DNA from: Microvirga vignae
GTDB taxonomy: Bacteria > Pseudomonadota > Alphaproteobacteria > Rhizobiales > Beijerinckiaceae
Length of the DNA stretch: 64,000 nucleotides
Direction of reading: 5' to 3'
Assembly (NCBI RefSeq): GCF_001017175.1
Contig: NZ_LCYG01000028.1
Span: 1-64,000, forward strand
The translations under genes were made by a program, and so were the position numbers. The notes under the pieces were generated by a model, which was given only the letters and a program-made list of their open reading frames with translations, was not told the DNA's origin and made no database searches. This document shows, in pieces, positions 52,052 to 60,729 of this stretch. Positions within the stretch are counted from its first letter, which is position 1, and the number at the start of each line of letters is the position of its first letter.

Positions 52052-53827
52052 ATGCGTGATTTGCGCAAGACGGCATTATGGCTGGGCCTGATCGGATCGG
52101 CGTCACTCTTGTCTCTCTCCGCAATGGCGCAGACCGTTACGAGCGGCACGACCGATGCGCCCCAGCCTGTTCTTGCACTGAGCCCCGCCGAACCATCGTT
52201 CCACGATGTGTCGATGCCTCCCGCAACGGAAAAGGAGAACACGGCCCTCCAGGCGATCCCTGTGCCCGATCCCGCGCCGGTGACCCTCGACACTGCCGGT
52301 CTGAAGCCGGCTCCCGCTATCGAGATCCCCTTACCTGATGCCGCACCCGTCACCGCACTCATGCAGCAGGATGTGCTGCGCATCATGATGGAAGGCTTGC
52401 TCGCCGATGATGCAGCCATGCGCGATCTGGGCTTGAGCAAGAAGGAACGCGAGGCTCTGACATCCTTCTATGCGCAGGCCGAGCGTCCTTTGGCCTGGGC
52501 GCAGGATGGCGCTTTCACACCCGCCGCCATGGGGGCCGTCGCGCGGCTCAAGGCTGCCGACGAGGACGGGCTCGATTCAGCGGCCTATCCCCTGCCCGAT
52601 CTGAAGCTGCGGAAAGACGCCTCTCCCTCTCAATGGGCAGAAGCCGACCTCAAGCTCTCGGCTTCCGTGATCCGCTACGCACGCGACGCCCGCGGCGGAC
52701 GCATCGAGCCGTCCAGCCTCTCGCGGCTGGTGACGCCGAAACTGGCGATTCCCAGTGCCGACGACGTTCTGACGAAAGTCGCCTTCGCAAAGGACGCGAA
52801 TGCGGCGCTTGCCTCCTATAACCCGCCGCATGCGGGCTATCGTGCTCTCAAAGAGCGGCTTGCGGAACTGCGCGCCAATCATCCCTCGCAGCCGAGCGTG
52901 CGTGTGCCCAAGGGCCCGGCGCTTCGGGTCGGCATGAAAGATCCGCGCGTACCGCTGATCCGCGCCCGCTTTAATCTGAAGGACGACCGGAACCAGAATG
53001 TCTATGACGAGCGTCTGGCCTCAGCGGTCGCGGCTTTCCAGAAGGAAAAGGGCCTGCCCACCAACGGCATTCTCACGCCGCAGACGGTCGCTGCCTTGTC
53101 CGGCCCCTCGCTGGCGCAGCGGGAGGCGGGATTGATCGCCAATATGGAGCGCTGGCGCTGGCTGCCCGAGGACCTTGGGGCACGCCACATCATGGTGAAT
53201 GTACCGGAATTCCGCCTGCAGCTCATGGAGGGCGGCAAGGTTGCACACGAGACGCGGGTGATTGTCGGTAAGGAGCAATCGCAGACACCGATCTTCTCCG
53301 AGGACATGAAGTACCTCGTGGTCAACCCGTCCTGGACGATCCCGCCGTCCATCATGAAGAAAGAGATTTTACCTGCTCTCGCGAACGATCCGTATTACGC
53401 CGCGAGGAAGGGCTACAAGATCATCCGCAGGGGTGATCGCATCATGGTGCAGCAGCCGCCGGGCGAGCGCAACGCGCTGGGCTTCGTGAAGTTCATGTTC
53501 CCCAACCAGCACGCGGTCTATCTGCACGATACACCCAACCGCAATCTGTTCTCGGCCTCCAAACGCGCCTTCAGCCATGGCTGCGTGCGCGTGGACAAGC
53601 CCTTCGCGCTTGCGGAAGAGATCATGGGCGAGGGCGGCAAATGGACCGAGGAGAAGCTGCGGGGCCTGATCGGCAAGGGCGAACGCACGGTGTTCCTGCC
53701 GAAACCCCTACCCGTGCACCTGGCTTACTTTACGCTCGCGGCTGACGAGAAGGGCGGGCTCAAGTCTTTCCCCGATCTCTACGGCCTGGATCAGAAGGTC
53801 CGGGCGGCTCTCAGCCTCGCTCCCTGA
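52052..53827 (+). CDS. L,D-transpeptidase (YcbB-like, YkuD catalytic domain)
   Basis: Periplasmic enzyme forming 3-3 peptidoglycan cross-links. The 591-aa protein has a signal peptide (MRDLRKTALWLGLIGSASLLSLSAMAQ), a scaffold region, a peptidoglycan-binding domain ('PLIRARFNLKDDRNQNVYDERLASAVAAFQKEKGLPTNGILTPQTVAAL') and a YkuD domain with 'SWTIPPSIMKKEILPAL' and catalytic SHGC (residues 508-511, Cys 511) followed by VRVDKP. AAGGGAG lies upstream. A strong terminator follows. Confidence 0.93.
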   Translation: MRDLRKTALWLGLIGSASLLSLSAMAQTVTSGTTDAPQPVLALSPAEPSFHDVSMPPATEKENTALQAIPVPDPAPVTLDTAGLKPAPAIEIPLPDAAPVTALMQQDVLRIMMEGLLADDAAMRDLGLSKKEREALTSFYAQAERPLAWAQDGAFTPAAMGAVARLKAADEDGLDSAAYPLPDLKLRKDASPSQWAEADLKLSASVIRYARDARGGRIEPSSLSRLVTPKLAIPSADDVLTKVAFAKDANAALASYNPPHAGYRALKERLAELRANHPSQPSVRVPKGPALRVGMKDPRVPLIRARFNLKDDRNQNVYDERLASAVAAFQKEKGLPTNGILTPQTVAALSGPSLAQREAGLIANMERWRWLPEDLGARHIMVNVPEFRLQLMEGGKVAHETRVIVGKEQSQTPIFSEDMKYLVVNPSWTIPPSIMKKEILPALANDPYYAARKGYKIIRRGDRIMVQQPPGERNALGFVKFMFPNQHAVYLHDTPNRNLFSASKRAFSHGCVRVDKPFALAEEIMGEGGKWTEEKLRGLIGKGERTVFLPKPLPVHLAYFTLAADEKGGLKSFPDLYGLDQKVRAALSLAP

Positions 53828-53835
53828 TTTCCTTC

Positions 53836-53866
53836 AAAAGCGGCCTTTAAAGGCCGCTTTTTTGTG
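53836..53866. terminator. Intrinsic terminator after the L,D-transpeptidase gene
   Basis: AAAAGCGGCCTTTAAAGGCCGCTTTTTTG: near-perfect stem, six-T run, 9 bp after the stop. Confidence 0.93.
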
Positions 53867-53872
53867 GCCTAT

Positions 53873-53887
53873 TTAACTTCAACGTAA
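53873..53887. promoter_or_regulatory. CtrA-type box upstream of the DUF882 gene, one mismatch
   Basis: TTAA-CTTCAAC-GTAA, one base from TTAA-N7-TTAA, 80 bp before the GTG start at 53967. Motif-based inference. Confidence 0.4.
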
Positions 53888-53966
53888 CCGTCTTCGGCAA
53901 AGATCCTTTCACTATAAGTGATTACTGCACTGCCCCGAGTGCAGCGAGTACGAGACGAGTATCCCA

Positions 53967-55631
53967 GTGAGAGTATTGCGTTCGGACGGCTTGGTGCGTC
54001 GCGCCGGCATTGGTCTTGCGGCCTTCTTGGCCGTCATGGTCGGCGGCGTGCGCGGCACGCAGGATGCCATCGCCAACGGCGATACGCGCACGTTGACCTT
54101 CTATCACAACAACACCAAGGAAACTCTCACCGTGACGTTCCGGCGCAACGGCCAGTACGATTCTGCCGCCCTGCAGCAGCTCAACTGGTTCCTGCGCGAC
54201 TGGCGGCGCGACGAGCCGACTCGCATGGACCCGCGCCTGTTCGATACGGTGTGGGAGGTCTATCGAGAGGTAGGTTCCAGCGCGCCCGTGCACGTGAACT
54301 CGGCTTACCGATCGCCTCAGACCAATTCCATGCTGCGCCGGCGTTCCAGTGCCGTGGCCAAGAACAGCCAGCACATGCAGGGCAAGGCCATGGACTTCTA
54401 TCTGCCCGACGTGTCTGCCGCGCGCCTGCGCGCCGTCGGCATGAAGCTCCAGAATGGTGGCGTCGGCTATTATCCCAATGCCTATACGCCGTTCGTCCAT
54501 CTCGATGTGGGCAGCGTTCGCGCCTGGCCACGCATGACGCGCGATCAGCTCGTGGGCCTGTTCCCCGACGGCAAGACGGTGCATATTCCGGCCGATGGCA
54601 GGCCTTTGCCCGGCTACGACATGGCCCGTGCCGAAGTGCTGGCCAAGGGCGGCACTGTGGCGGGCTACTCGGCTTATGCGGATGCGGAAGAGGCGATTGC
54701 CGCCCAGCAGCCGCGCCGCAAGAGCTTCTGGGCGACCCTGTTCGGTCTTGAGGATGAGGAGGAGGATGCGGAGGAGATCCGCACCGCTTCCCGCCCAGGC
54801 CGCACGCTCGTGGCATCGCGCAGCACCAGCTATCCGCCGGGCAGCTCCTATACGGACGATGTGTCGCCCCAGACCGTCCTGCAGCAATACGAGAACAGGA
54901 ACGCGCCGGTTGCGCGCCAGGCTCCTGTGATGGTGGCGCAGGCGCGGCCCGAGCCTGCTCCGGCACCTGCCGTGGTGGCCGCAATGGCACCGGCCCTACG
55001 CGAGGATCTGTCACCTCCTGCATCGGCTCCTCTGCCGCCGACGCGCATCAGCGGCATGCCGAGCACGGTCGATACGCCAAGCGGCCCGACGCTCGCATGG
55101 CAACAGGGACCGGGAGCGCAGAACGAGATGTCGATTGCCAAGGGTATGGCTTTCGCACCGATGCCGCCGCGCCGTCCCGACGCGGATGACGCGGGCGAGA
55201 CCACCGTGCTCGCCTACGCCCCGCTCCCGCCTGTACGCCCCGGCTCGCTCGCTGAGACGAATCCGATCCCGCTGCAGAGCGAGCTGCGCGGCCCAGTGGA
55301 GGTTGCATCCGCAAGCTCGGCTCCCCTACCCCCGCCACGTCCTGACCGTGCTGTCGCTGTCGCCTCTGCGGGCCCCGTCGACATTCCGGTCACAGGCTCG
55401 ACGCCAAAGGACCTGCCCAAGGCTTCGACGAAAGATTCCAAGGCGAAGACGGTTGATGCTCCCGAGCCGAAGGCTCCTGCAGCCCATGCGCCTCAGAAAC
55501 CGACGGCGCTGAGCGCATTGATGGCGGCGGAACCCAGCGTCCATATGGGCTTCTCCAACAAGCCCGTAGGAGATCTTGCGACGAACCGTTTCACAGGCCC
55601 GGCCGTCAAGCCGCTGCCGGTGGTCAGATAA
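53967..55631 (+). CDS. DUF882 (YcbK-like, M15-type) peptidase with a long disordered tail
   Basis: A 554-aa exported protein. After a signal-like helix (residues 8-25) comes a D-Ala-D-Ala-carboxypeptidase-like zinc domain: 'SAYRSPQTNSML', 'SQHMQGKAMDFYLPDVSAARLR' (His and Asp ligands) and 'FVHLDVGSVRAWPRM' (His ligand), the DUF882/MepK-like pattern of endopeptidases that cleave 3-3 cross-links. From about residue 250 to the end it is Pro/Ala-rich and low complexity, with repeated 'PLPPxRP' segments. The start is GTG. It sits just downstream of the L,D-transpeptidase, plausibly acting on the same bonds. Confidence 0.87.
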   Translation: MRVLRSDGLVRRAGIGLAAFLAVMVGGVRGTQDAIANGDTRTLTFYHNNTKETLTVTFRRNGQYDSAALQQLNWFLRDWRRDEPTRMDPRLFDTVWEVYREVGSSAPVHVNSAYRSPQTNSMLRRRSSAVAKNSQHMQGKAMDFYLPDVSAARLRAVGMKLQNGGVGYYPNAYTPFVHLDVGSVRAWPRMTRDQLVGLFPDGKTVHIPADGRPLPGYDMARAEVLAKGGTVAGYSAYADAEEAIAAQQPRRKSFWATLFGLEDEEEDAEEIRTASRPGRTLVASRSTSYPPGSSYTDDVSPQTVLQQYENRNAPVARQAPVMVAQARPEPAPAPAVVAAMAPALREDLSPPASAPLPPTRISGMPSTVDTPSGPTLAWQQGPGAQNEMSIAKGMAFAPMPPRRPDADDAGETTVLAYAPLPPVRPGSLAETNPIPLQSELRGPVEVASASSAPLPPPRPDRAVAVASAGPVDIPVTGSTPKDLPKASTKDSKAKTVDAPEPKAPAAHAPQKPTALSALMAAEPSVHMGFSNKPVGDLATNRFTGPAVKPLPVVR

Positions 55632-55635
55632 GGAA

Positions 55636-55663
55636 GAAGGGCCCCTCCCGGGGCCCTTTTCAT
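55636..55663. terminator. Intrinsic terminator between the convergent DUF882 and DUF1989 genes
   Basis: AAGGGCCCC-TCCC-GGGGCCCTTTTC: strong stem with a T-run for the plus strand, touching the 55666 stop of the opposing gene. Confidence 0.85.
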
Positions 55664-55665
55664 GT

Positions 55666-56526
55666 TCAGTCGCCATGCTTGCGGCTGTAGCTGCTGCGAG
55701 GCGCCGGAGCCCAGCCTTCAGGCCTGGTCTTCGGCTTGTAGATCTCGACGAGCAGCGGATGGCACACGGCCACATCACTCGAATGCTCCGAGCTGCAATC
55801 ACCGCCGGGGCAGGCCGACAAAGCGCCGAGAAGATCGATCTCCGCGAAGAACTCCAGGTAATCGCCGGGACGAACGGGGCTAGCCTTCATGAAGTACTGG
55901 CCCGTATCGCGCGTGAAGCCCGTGCACATGAAGACGTTGAGCACGTCGTGCACCGCAGGTTCCACGGACTCGCGCGAGCGGCCTACCCTGTCGGCGAGTG
56001 CGCGCGTCAGGTTCGAATGGCAGCAATGGTGATATTCATGACCGGAGAGGAGCTTGTGCGTGTAGGGATCGCAGCGCGTGCCGATGACGTCGTGCACCGA
56101 GCCACCGAACTCGTCGAAGCCATACCAATCGAGCGTGTCATGCGTGATCGTCGCCATGGGCCGCAAGTAGGGCAGGCATGACCAGAGCTGATCGCCGGTG
56201 GACAGATGCGTGCCGTGCAGCGCGCGCGTCTTGCCGGAGAAGAAGCGCTCATTGAGATCTTCTGCTGCCCAGAGGTTCAAGTCTCCCACCTGCGGGCCTT
56301 CGATGCTCACGATGCGAAAGAAGGAGCCGGCCGGCACCGAGAAGCAGCGGGCTTCGCGTGGCGGCACGATGACCTCATCCACCTTCTGCCAGCCCTCACG
56401 CACCGCCTGATAGGCCGCAAGGTTGGGACGGGGCAGGGTATCGACGGGATAGCAGATGACCGGAGGAATCTTCCGGCGCGCCTCGGCATCCTGCGGTTCT
56501 GTCACTTCGTTACGCGCTCGCTTCAT
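55666..56526 (-). CDS. DUF1989 family (urea carboxylase-associated type) protein
   Basis: A 286-aa protein. 'VIVPPREARCFSVPAGSFFRIVSIEGPQVGDLNLWAAEDLNERF', 'RPMATITHDTLDWYGFDEFGGSVHDVIGTRCDPYTHKLLSGHEYHHCCHSNLTRAL' and 'HDVLNVFMCTGFTRDTGQYFMKASPVRPGDYLEFFAEIDLLGALSACPGGD' follow the DUF1989 pattern, with many His/Cys residues suited to metal binding. Relatives accompany urea carboxylase; none is present here, so the role is open. AGGAGA precedes the ATG at 56526. Confidence 0.83.
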   Translation of the reverse strand: MKRARNEVTEPQDAEARRKIPPVICYPVDTLPRPNLAAYQAVREGWQKVDEVIVPPREARCFSVPAGSFFRIVSIEGPQVGDLNLWAAEDLNERFFSGKTRALHGTHLSTGDQLWSCLPYLRPMATITHDTLDWYGFDEFGGSVHDVIGTRCDPYTHKLLSGHEYHHCCHSNLTRALADRVGRSRESVEPAVHDVLNVFMCTGFTRDTGQYFMKASPVRPGDYLEFFAEIDLLGALSACPGGDCSSEHSSDVAVCHPLLVEIYKPKTRPEGWAPAPRSSYSRKHGD

Positions 56527-56669
56527 CAATCTCTCCTGGCAATGATTGCCCGTTTCGCCCTTCCCTATAGAAGAGCGGGGGGCAAGCGGCGACAAAAAAC
56601 AGTTTCGCCATAGGACCTTTTGCTGTCGCTCCCTTTGCTGTTCTATGGCCGAGGCTCAAGGACAAAACG

Positions 56670-57116
56670 ATGATTGATACGAACTCTCAACGCCCGCTAG
56701 AGGCGTATCCGCACAGGACGTCCGCCGAGATCCGCTATGCGGACATGGACCGACAGGGGCACGTGAACAACGCGGTCTTCGCCACCTACTCGGAAATCGG
56801 CCGGGTGGCTTTCATGTATGATCCTGAAAGGCCGCTCGCGCCCAAAGGCACGAGCTTCGTGATCGCACGGCTGCTGATCGATTTCCGCTCCGAGCTCTTC
56901 TGGCCCGGTACCGTCAATATCGGCACAGGGGTTCTCAAAGTCGGCCGCAGCTCGTTCACGCTGGCGCAGGGCATGTTCAATGACGGTCGTCTCGCCGCGA
57001 CGGCGGAGGCCACCATCGTCATGGTCGACAAACAGACGCGCCGCCCGACGCCGCTTCCCGCGGATACGGTGGGCGTCCTGCATAGCCTTCGGCTGGACGA
57101 CCTGCCTCAGGATTGA
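56670..57116 (+). CDS. Acyl-CoA thioesterase, hotdog fold (4HBT type)
   Basis: A 148-aa thioesterase. The 4HBT signature 'AEIRYADMDRQGHVNNAVFATYSEIGRVAFM' includes the catalytic Asp region; 'IARLLIDFRSELFWPGTVNIGTGVLKVGRSSFTLAQGMF' is the central hotdog helix/strand block. The substrate is unknown. It is divergent from the DUF1989 gene. Confidence 0.88.
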   Translation: MIDTNSQRPLEAYPHRTSAEIRYADMDRQGHVNNAVFATYSEIGRVAFMYDPERPLAPKGTSFVIARLLIDFRSELFWPGTVNIGTGVLKVGRSSFTLAQGMFNDGRLAATAEATIVMVDKQTRRPTPLPADTVGVLHSLRLDDLPQD

Positions 57117-57151
57117 AGCAGGTCCGATCACGAGAAGGATTGCTGATCTTG

Positions 57152-57667
57152 TCAGCTGGACAGATCGAGCTTGCAGGTTTTGCGGAACGTGTCGAATGCA
57201 TCGTCAGATCCACCGACATCGAACACATACTGATTATTGCTCATCTCGACAGCGACCTTGCCCTTGGCCGCTCCGATCATCTTGATCGCCGCTCTGAACG
57301 CCTCTTCCGTTCGACCATAACCGGAGATGGGGAGCTCATACATCAGATATCCCTCGTCCTCGACCGGAGCGAAGGGCAATTTGAAAACCTCTCCCTTGTC
57401 GACTCTGAGGCTGAAGACCTCGAACTCTTCGTACTTGGCCGCCTTGTCATAGCGGGTTCCCGTATAGACGTACAAAGAAATGGATTTGTCCTTGTCGTCC
57501 CAGCACTTCATGGCAAGTGCCACGTCGTCGTCACCGTCCAGAGTCGTTTCCATATAGGCGACCTTGTCATCGGTCATGGGATCTTCGTCGACATCGGTTT
57601 CCCATTTTGCGATGGCCGGCGCGCCCAGCAACAACGTTGCCGCGACTGCAGCTATAAAGCATTTCAT
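57152..57667 (-). CDS. Exported hypothetical protein
   Basis: A 171-aa protein with a clear signal peptide (MKCFIAAVAATLLLGAPAIA|KWETDVDED). The mature part is acidic, with 'WETDVDEDPMTDDKVAYMETTLDGDDDVALAMKCWDDKDKSISLYV' and the C-terminal 'YVFDVGGSDDAFDTFRKTCKLDL'. Two cysteines (one in each block) could form a disulfide. The layout recalls small periplasmic VasI-like proteins, but I would not assign a function. The ATG at 57667 has AGGGGG upstream. Confidence 0.75.
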   Translation of the reverse strand: MKCFIAAVAATLLLGAPAIAKWETDVDEDPMTDDKVAYMETTLDGDDDVALAMKCWDDKDKSISLYVYTGTRYDKAAKYEEFEVFSLRVDKGEVFKLPFAPVEDEGYLMYELPISGYGRTEEAFRAAIKMIGAAKGKVAVEMSNNQYVFDVGGSDDAFDTFRKTCKLDLSS

Positions 57668-57870
57668 GATATGCCCCCTTGTCAGCATCCTGATCCTGAG
57701 CAGTAAGCTCTAAGGAAGTCCAGATGGTGGAATGGAGGCTTGGCTCCAATCTGCTGATGCGCGTCGCCGGTCCTCCGTTCGGGCGGCTTCCGTTTTGGAC
57801 GCCCTTTTAAGAGCAATCGCCTCCCTCCGCGTGCAGCCCTAGAAATCACGCTGGATGCGTGGAGCAGACC

Positions 57871-58011
57871 ATGCAGGACGAGGATGCCGAGCCAATTCTG
57901 GAAGTCCGATCCCAGTCGCCGGCGAACGACCGCTTAGCGCTGGTGATGGATTGGGTCGGCCTGTCAGCAGCCGTCGGCATGATCGTGGCTGCCGTTACCG
58001 TTGCGACGTGA
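57871..58011 (+). CDS. Possible 46-aa single-helix membrane protein
   Basis: The ORF encodes MQDEDAEPILEVRSQSPAND then a hydrophobic helix 'WVGLSAAVGMIVAAVTVA'. It is too short for certainty. The upstream GGAGCAGACC could serve as a ribosome-binding site. It lies between the exported hypothetical and the universal stress gene. I do not recognise it. Confidence 0.4.
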   Translation: MQDEDAEPILEVRSQSPANDRLALVMDWVGLSAAVGMIVAAVTVAT

Positions 58012-58103
58012 TCCGTCTACTGGCGCAAGGCAAGGCTCCTGCACGCCCTCAGAACCGTTCCGTCCCTAGGCCTTGCGGAAAACTGCATGTAACATCCTTC
58101 AAT

Positions 58104-58117
58104 TGGATTATAATCAA
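58104..58117 (+). promoter_or_regulatory. Possible FNR/FixK-type box before the universal stress gene
   Basis: TGGAT-TATA-ATCAA, one mismatch from TTGAT-N4-ATCAA, 75 bp before the ATG at 58192. The same bases also contain a perfect -10 hexamer TATAAT (58109-58114), so it may simply be a promoter. Confidence 0.35.
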
Positions 58118-58191
58118 CTCCAATATCCAAGGTTGGGCTGATCATGGCTCCATCGCGAGGGGAAGCTGAGCAGCCTAGCGAGGAGGTTCCG

Positions 58192-58629
58192 ATGTACAGG
58201 CACATTCTGATCGCAACGGACGGATCATTTCTGGCGTCACGCGGTGTCGCGCATGGCGTTCAACTGGCCAAGGCGCTAAACGCCAAGGTTACTCTTCTTA
58301 CGGTCTCGGAGCGCTTTCACGCCTTCAGTCTGGAGGCCGAGCAGCTTGAAGAGACAGCCTCGTCCTTCAAGGAGCACGTGGCGAAGGAGGCGTCGAAAAC
58401 TCTCGAAGAGGCAGCCAAGGTGGCTGCGGATGCGGGCGTCGAGGCAAGTCCCATCCACCGTGAGGACGACGAACCTTATCAGGCCATCGTTCGTACTGCG
58501 GAAGGCCGAGGCTGTGACCTGATCGTCATGGCATCCCACGGCCGCGGTGGCGTTTCCGCCATGTTTCTCGGCAGCGAGACCCTGAAAGTTCTTTCACACT
58601 CGAAGCTGCCGGTCCTTGTCGTCCGCTAA
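58192..58629 (+). CDS. Universal stress protein, UspA family
   Basis: A 145-aa cytoplasmic protein with 'MYRHILIATDGSFLASRGVAHGVQLAKALNAKVTLLTV' and the ATP-binding 'CDLIVMASHGRGGVSAMFLGSETLKVLSHSKLPVLVVR' (G-2x-G-9x-G-S/T layout). Such proteins are induced under energy or oxygen limitation. GCGAGGAGG lies before the ATG at 58192. Confidence 0.93.
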   Translation: MYRHILIATDGSFLASRGVAHGVQLAKALNAKVTLLTVSERFHAFSLEAEQLEETASSFKEHVAKEASKTLEEAAKVAADAGVEASPIHREDDEPYQAIVRTAEGRGCDLIVMASHGRGGVSAMFLGSETLKVLSHSKLPVLVVR

Positions 58630-59110
58630 CCCCCTTTTCGGGAATGGGCCCCTCGCTCAAGCCACTGATGTGAGGGGCTCGTCGTTCTGACCATGCAATA
58701 GACAAGCTGGATCAGCCTCAGTTCCGTTTCCGTTCTCAAGATCACGATGCGGGTGCTCGACTTCGAACGGCAGGTCTGGCGCAGGTGATCGTCATGGACA
58801 CTGGTGATCGTCATGGAGACTAAAGCATCGGACCCAAAGGGGATTCCACTTTTGGGATCGATGCTCTCCTTCTGGAGGAGCGCATCGTGTAACGCGGAAA
58901 ACCGCGTCCCCTTTTCACTGACGTGGCCCTTCGGGTCCGCACGATGCGCCAGACCATCTCCGTCTCTGGGACGGATCAACTGACGTCCATAGAGGCTGGC
59001 CGCTCGAACTCATGGATCTCGTTTGCGCTCCATCAAAGACGAGTCTCCCTAGACGAGAGATGTTCCTCAACACCTTGAGGCTCCTCATGCGTCTTTTTCT
59101 TGGAGGTCCA
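58630..59110. other. 481-bp spacer between usp and the copper operon, holding a family B repeat
   Basis: No credible gene. A composite family B repeat occupies 58822-58950. The duplicated phrase 'ctggtgatcgtcatgga' occurs twice just before it (58777 and 58801). The promoter of the copper operon should lie between 58960 and 59100. Confidence 0.65.
58822..58950. repeat. Composite family B repeat
   Basis: Modules 'aagcatcggacccaaagggg...tttgggatcgatgctct' and 'ggagcgcatcgtg...tgacgtggcccttcgggtccgcacgatgcgcc', both shared with 17656 and 36434. Confidence 0.8.
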
Positions 59111-60298
59111 ATGTCGGCGTCACTGCCAGCACACGCATGTGGCGAAAAGACTCCGCGCGTGCTGTCCGCCCGGCAGAAGCGGCGCGTTCACTCGTTCATT
59201 CTGTTGACTGCCGCCCTGATTGTATTTGCTGGATTCTATGGAGCCCTTGAGCGCCTCGGCTGGATCCTGCCGCATGGCACAACGCTCGCAGGGATCCATG
59301 GGCCGATCATGATATGCGGGCTTTTTGGAACCCTGATCAGCCTCGAGCGTGCTGCCGCCCTTGGGTCCATATGGAGCTACGTTGCCCCTACTCTATCGGT
59401 GCTTGGAAGTCTCGCTTTAATTGCTGGCGCTCCTATGGAAGTGGGTGCGCTTGCCTATGTCATGGCAGCATTCCTGCTGGCCGGAGGATCGCTTTTCATC
59501 ACGCTTCAGCAGCCCGCCCTCTTTACAGGAACGCTGTTGTTCGGAGCCTTGGCGTGGCTCGCTGGAAATGTGCTCTGGCTCATGGGCCTTTCGGTCCCCG
59601 AGGTCTCCGGCTGGTGGGTCAGTTTCCTGATCCTCACCATCGCAGGCGAGCGTCTCGAGATGAGCCGTATCGTGGCACCCCAGCGCAAAGGCGAATTCCT
59701 ATTCCTCTTCGCCATCAGCCTGCTTGCAGCCGGAGCGCAGAACCAGCTGACAGGCGAGAATGGCGCCATTCTGTTTGGCAGCGCTCTCATCGTGCTGGCT
59801 GCCTGGCTCCTGCGTCATGACATTGCCCGCCTGAACATCCTGCGGACAGGGCAAACTCAGTTCATGGCCGTATGCATGATGTCGGGATATGCTTGGCTGG
59901 CGATCGTCGGAGCATTACTGATCGCAGCCCCCGCCAGCAACGGCTTCGCGTACGGCGCCATTCTTCACGGATTGCTGGTCGGCTTCGTCCTGTCCATGGT
60001 GTTCGGCCATGCCCTCATCATACTTCCGGCTGTTGCCGGAATCCGCATTCGCTATTCATCTGCACTCTATGGGCCATTGATGCTCCTGCATGCCTCGATG
60101 GCCCTGCGCCTGGTCTGCGACCTCACGGACTGGACCAGCGGACGGCAAGCCAGCGGGATCGTAACTCTCTTTGCACTCGTAGGGCTCGCCAGTATTCTGG
60201 CTCTCACCTCGCGCCGGAGCCGCAGGCGCCTTTCCAGCGACAAAGGCCAGATCATCCACGGCGATGTCGTTGATGCGCCTGCCCCGGAGCCTAGGTAA
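59111..60298 (+). CDS. Polytopic membrane protein, possibly NnrS-like
   Basis: A 395-aa protein with about eleven to twelve membrane helices. Conserved-looking polar/His positions are in 'TTLAGIHGPIMICGLFGTLISLERAAALG', 'AGERLEMSRI' and 'GAILHGLLVGFVLSMVFGHALIILPAVAGIRIRY', which resemble the heme/copper-binding NnrS family; the assignment is tentative. The ATG at 59111 has TTGGAGG upstream; the longer reading from 59012 has none. Its stop overlaps the next ATG (TAATG), so it belongs to the copper operon. Confidence 0.7.
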   Translation: MSASLPAHACGEKTPRVLSARQKRRVHSFILLTAALIVFAGFYGALERLGWILPHGTTLAGIHGPIMICGLFGTLISLERAAALGSIWSYVAPTLSVLGSLALIAGAPMEVGALAYVMAAFLLAGGSLFITLQQPALFTGTLLFGALAWLAGNVLWLMGLSVPEVSGWWVSFLILTIAGERLEMSRIVAPQRKGEFLFLFAISLLAAGAQNQLTGENGAILFGSALIVLAAWLLRHDIARLNILRTGQTQFMAVCMMSGYAWLAIVGALLIAAPASNGFAYGAILHGLLVGFVLSMVFGHALIILPAVAGIRIRYSSALYGPLMLLHASMALRLVCDLTDWTSGRQASGIVTLFALVGLASILALTSRRSRRRLSSDKGQIIHGDVVDAPAPEPR

Positions 60299-60693
60299 TG
60301 GCCATGCTCGTTCCAAGGCATGTTGCTGGGTGGGCTCGAAAGGCAACTGCCTTTATTTCCGCCTTGGTGTTGGCTCTCCACATTCTCTTGATCGCTCTGG
60401 GGGCTGGCCGCGCCACCGACGGCGCGATGGAGAATGCCAGCATTCATGCCGCCCACATGGCGCAGGCGACAGATCACAATGCTGACATGCCCGAAGGAGG
60501 TATGACGCACAAGGTTCCGTGCTGTATCTTCGGCGCGCATCCCGGGCTGCCTCCTTCTCCCACTGGGTATGCTTCCTGGCTTTGGCCAAGGATTGAATCT
60601 CATATTCTTGCATTCCAGCATCCGACGGAAGCAGCAGCAAACATCGTCCTGTTTCGTCCCATCGGCCCGCGCGCGCCTCCTGCAGCTGCCTGA
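60298..60693 (+). CDS. Small His/Met/Cys-containing membrane-anchored protein (DUF2946-like)
   Basis: A 131-aa protein with one N-terminal helix ('ATAFISALVLALHILLIALGAG') and then 'ENASIHAAHMAQATDHNADMPEGGMTHKVPCCIFGAHPG'. This His/Met cluster plus CC is what one expects of a copper-binding periplasmic protein and resembles DUF2946. It is translationally coupled to the preceding gene (1-bp overlap). Confidence 0.6.
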   Translation: MAMLVPRHVAGWARKATAFISALVLALHILLIALGAGRATDGAMENASIHAAHMAQATDHNADMPEGGMTHKVPCCIFGAHPGLPPSPTGYASWLWPRIESHILAFQHPTEAAANIVLFRPIGPRAPPAAA

Positions 60694-60729
60694 GCCGCCA
60701 CACGAAACTCTCTTCAACAGGACTGAATC

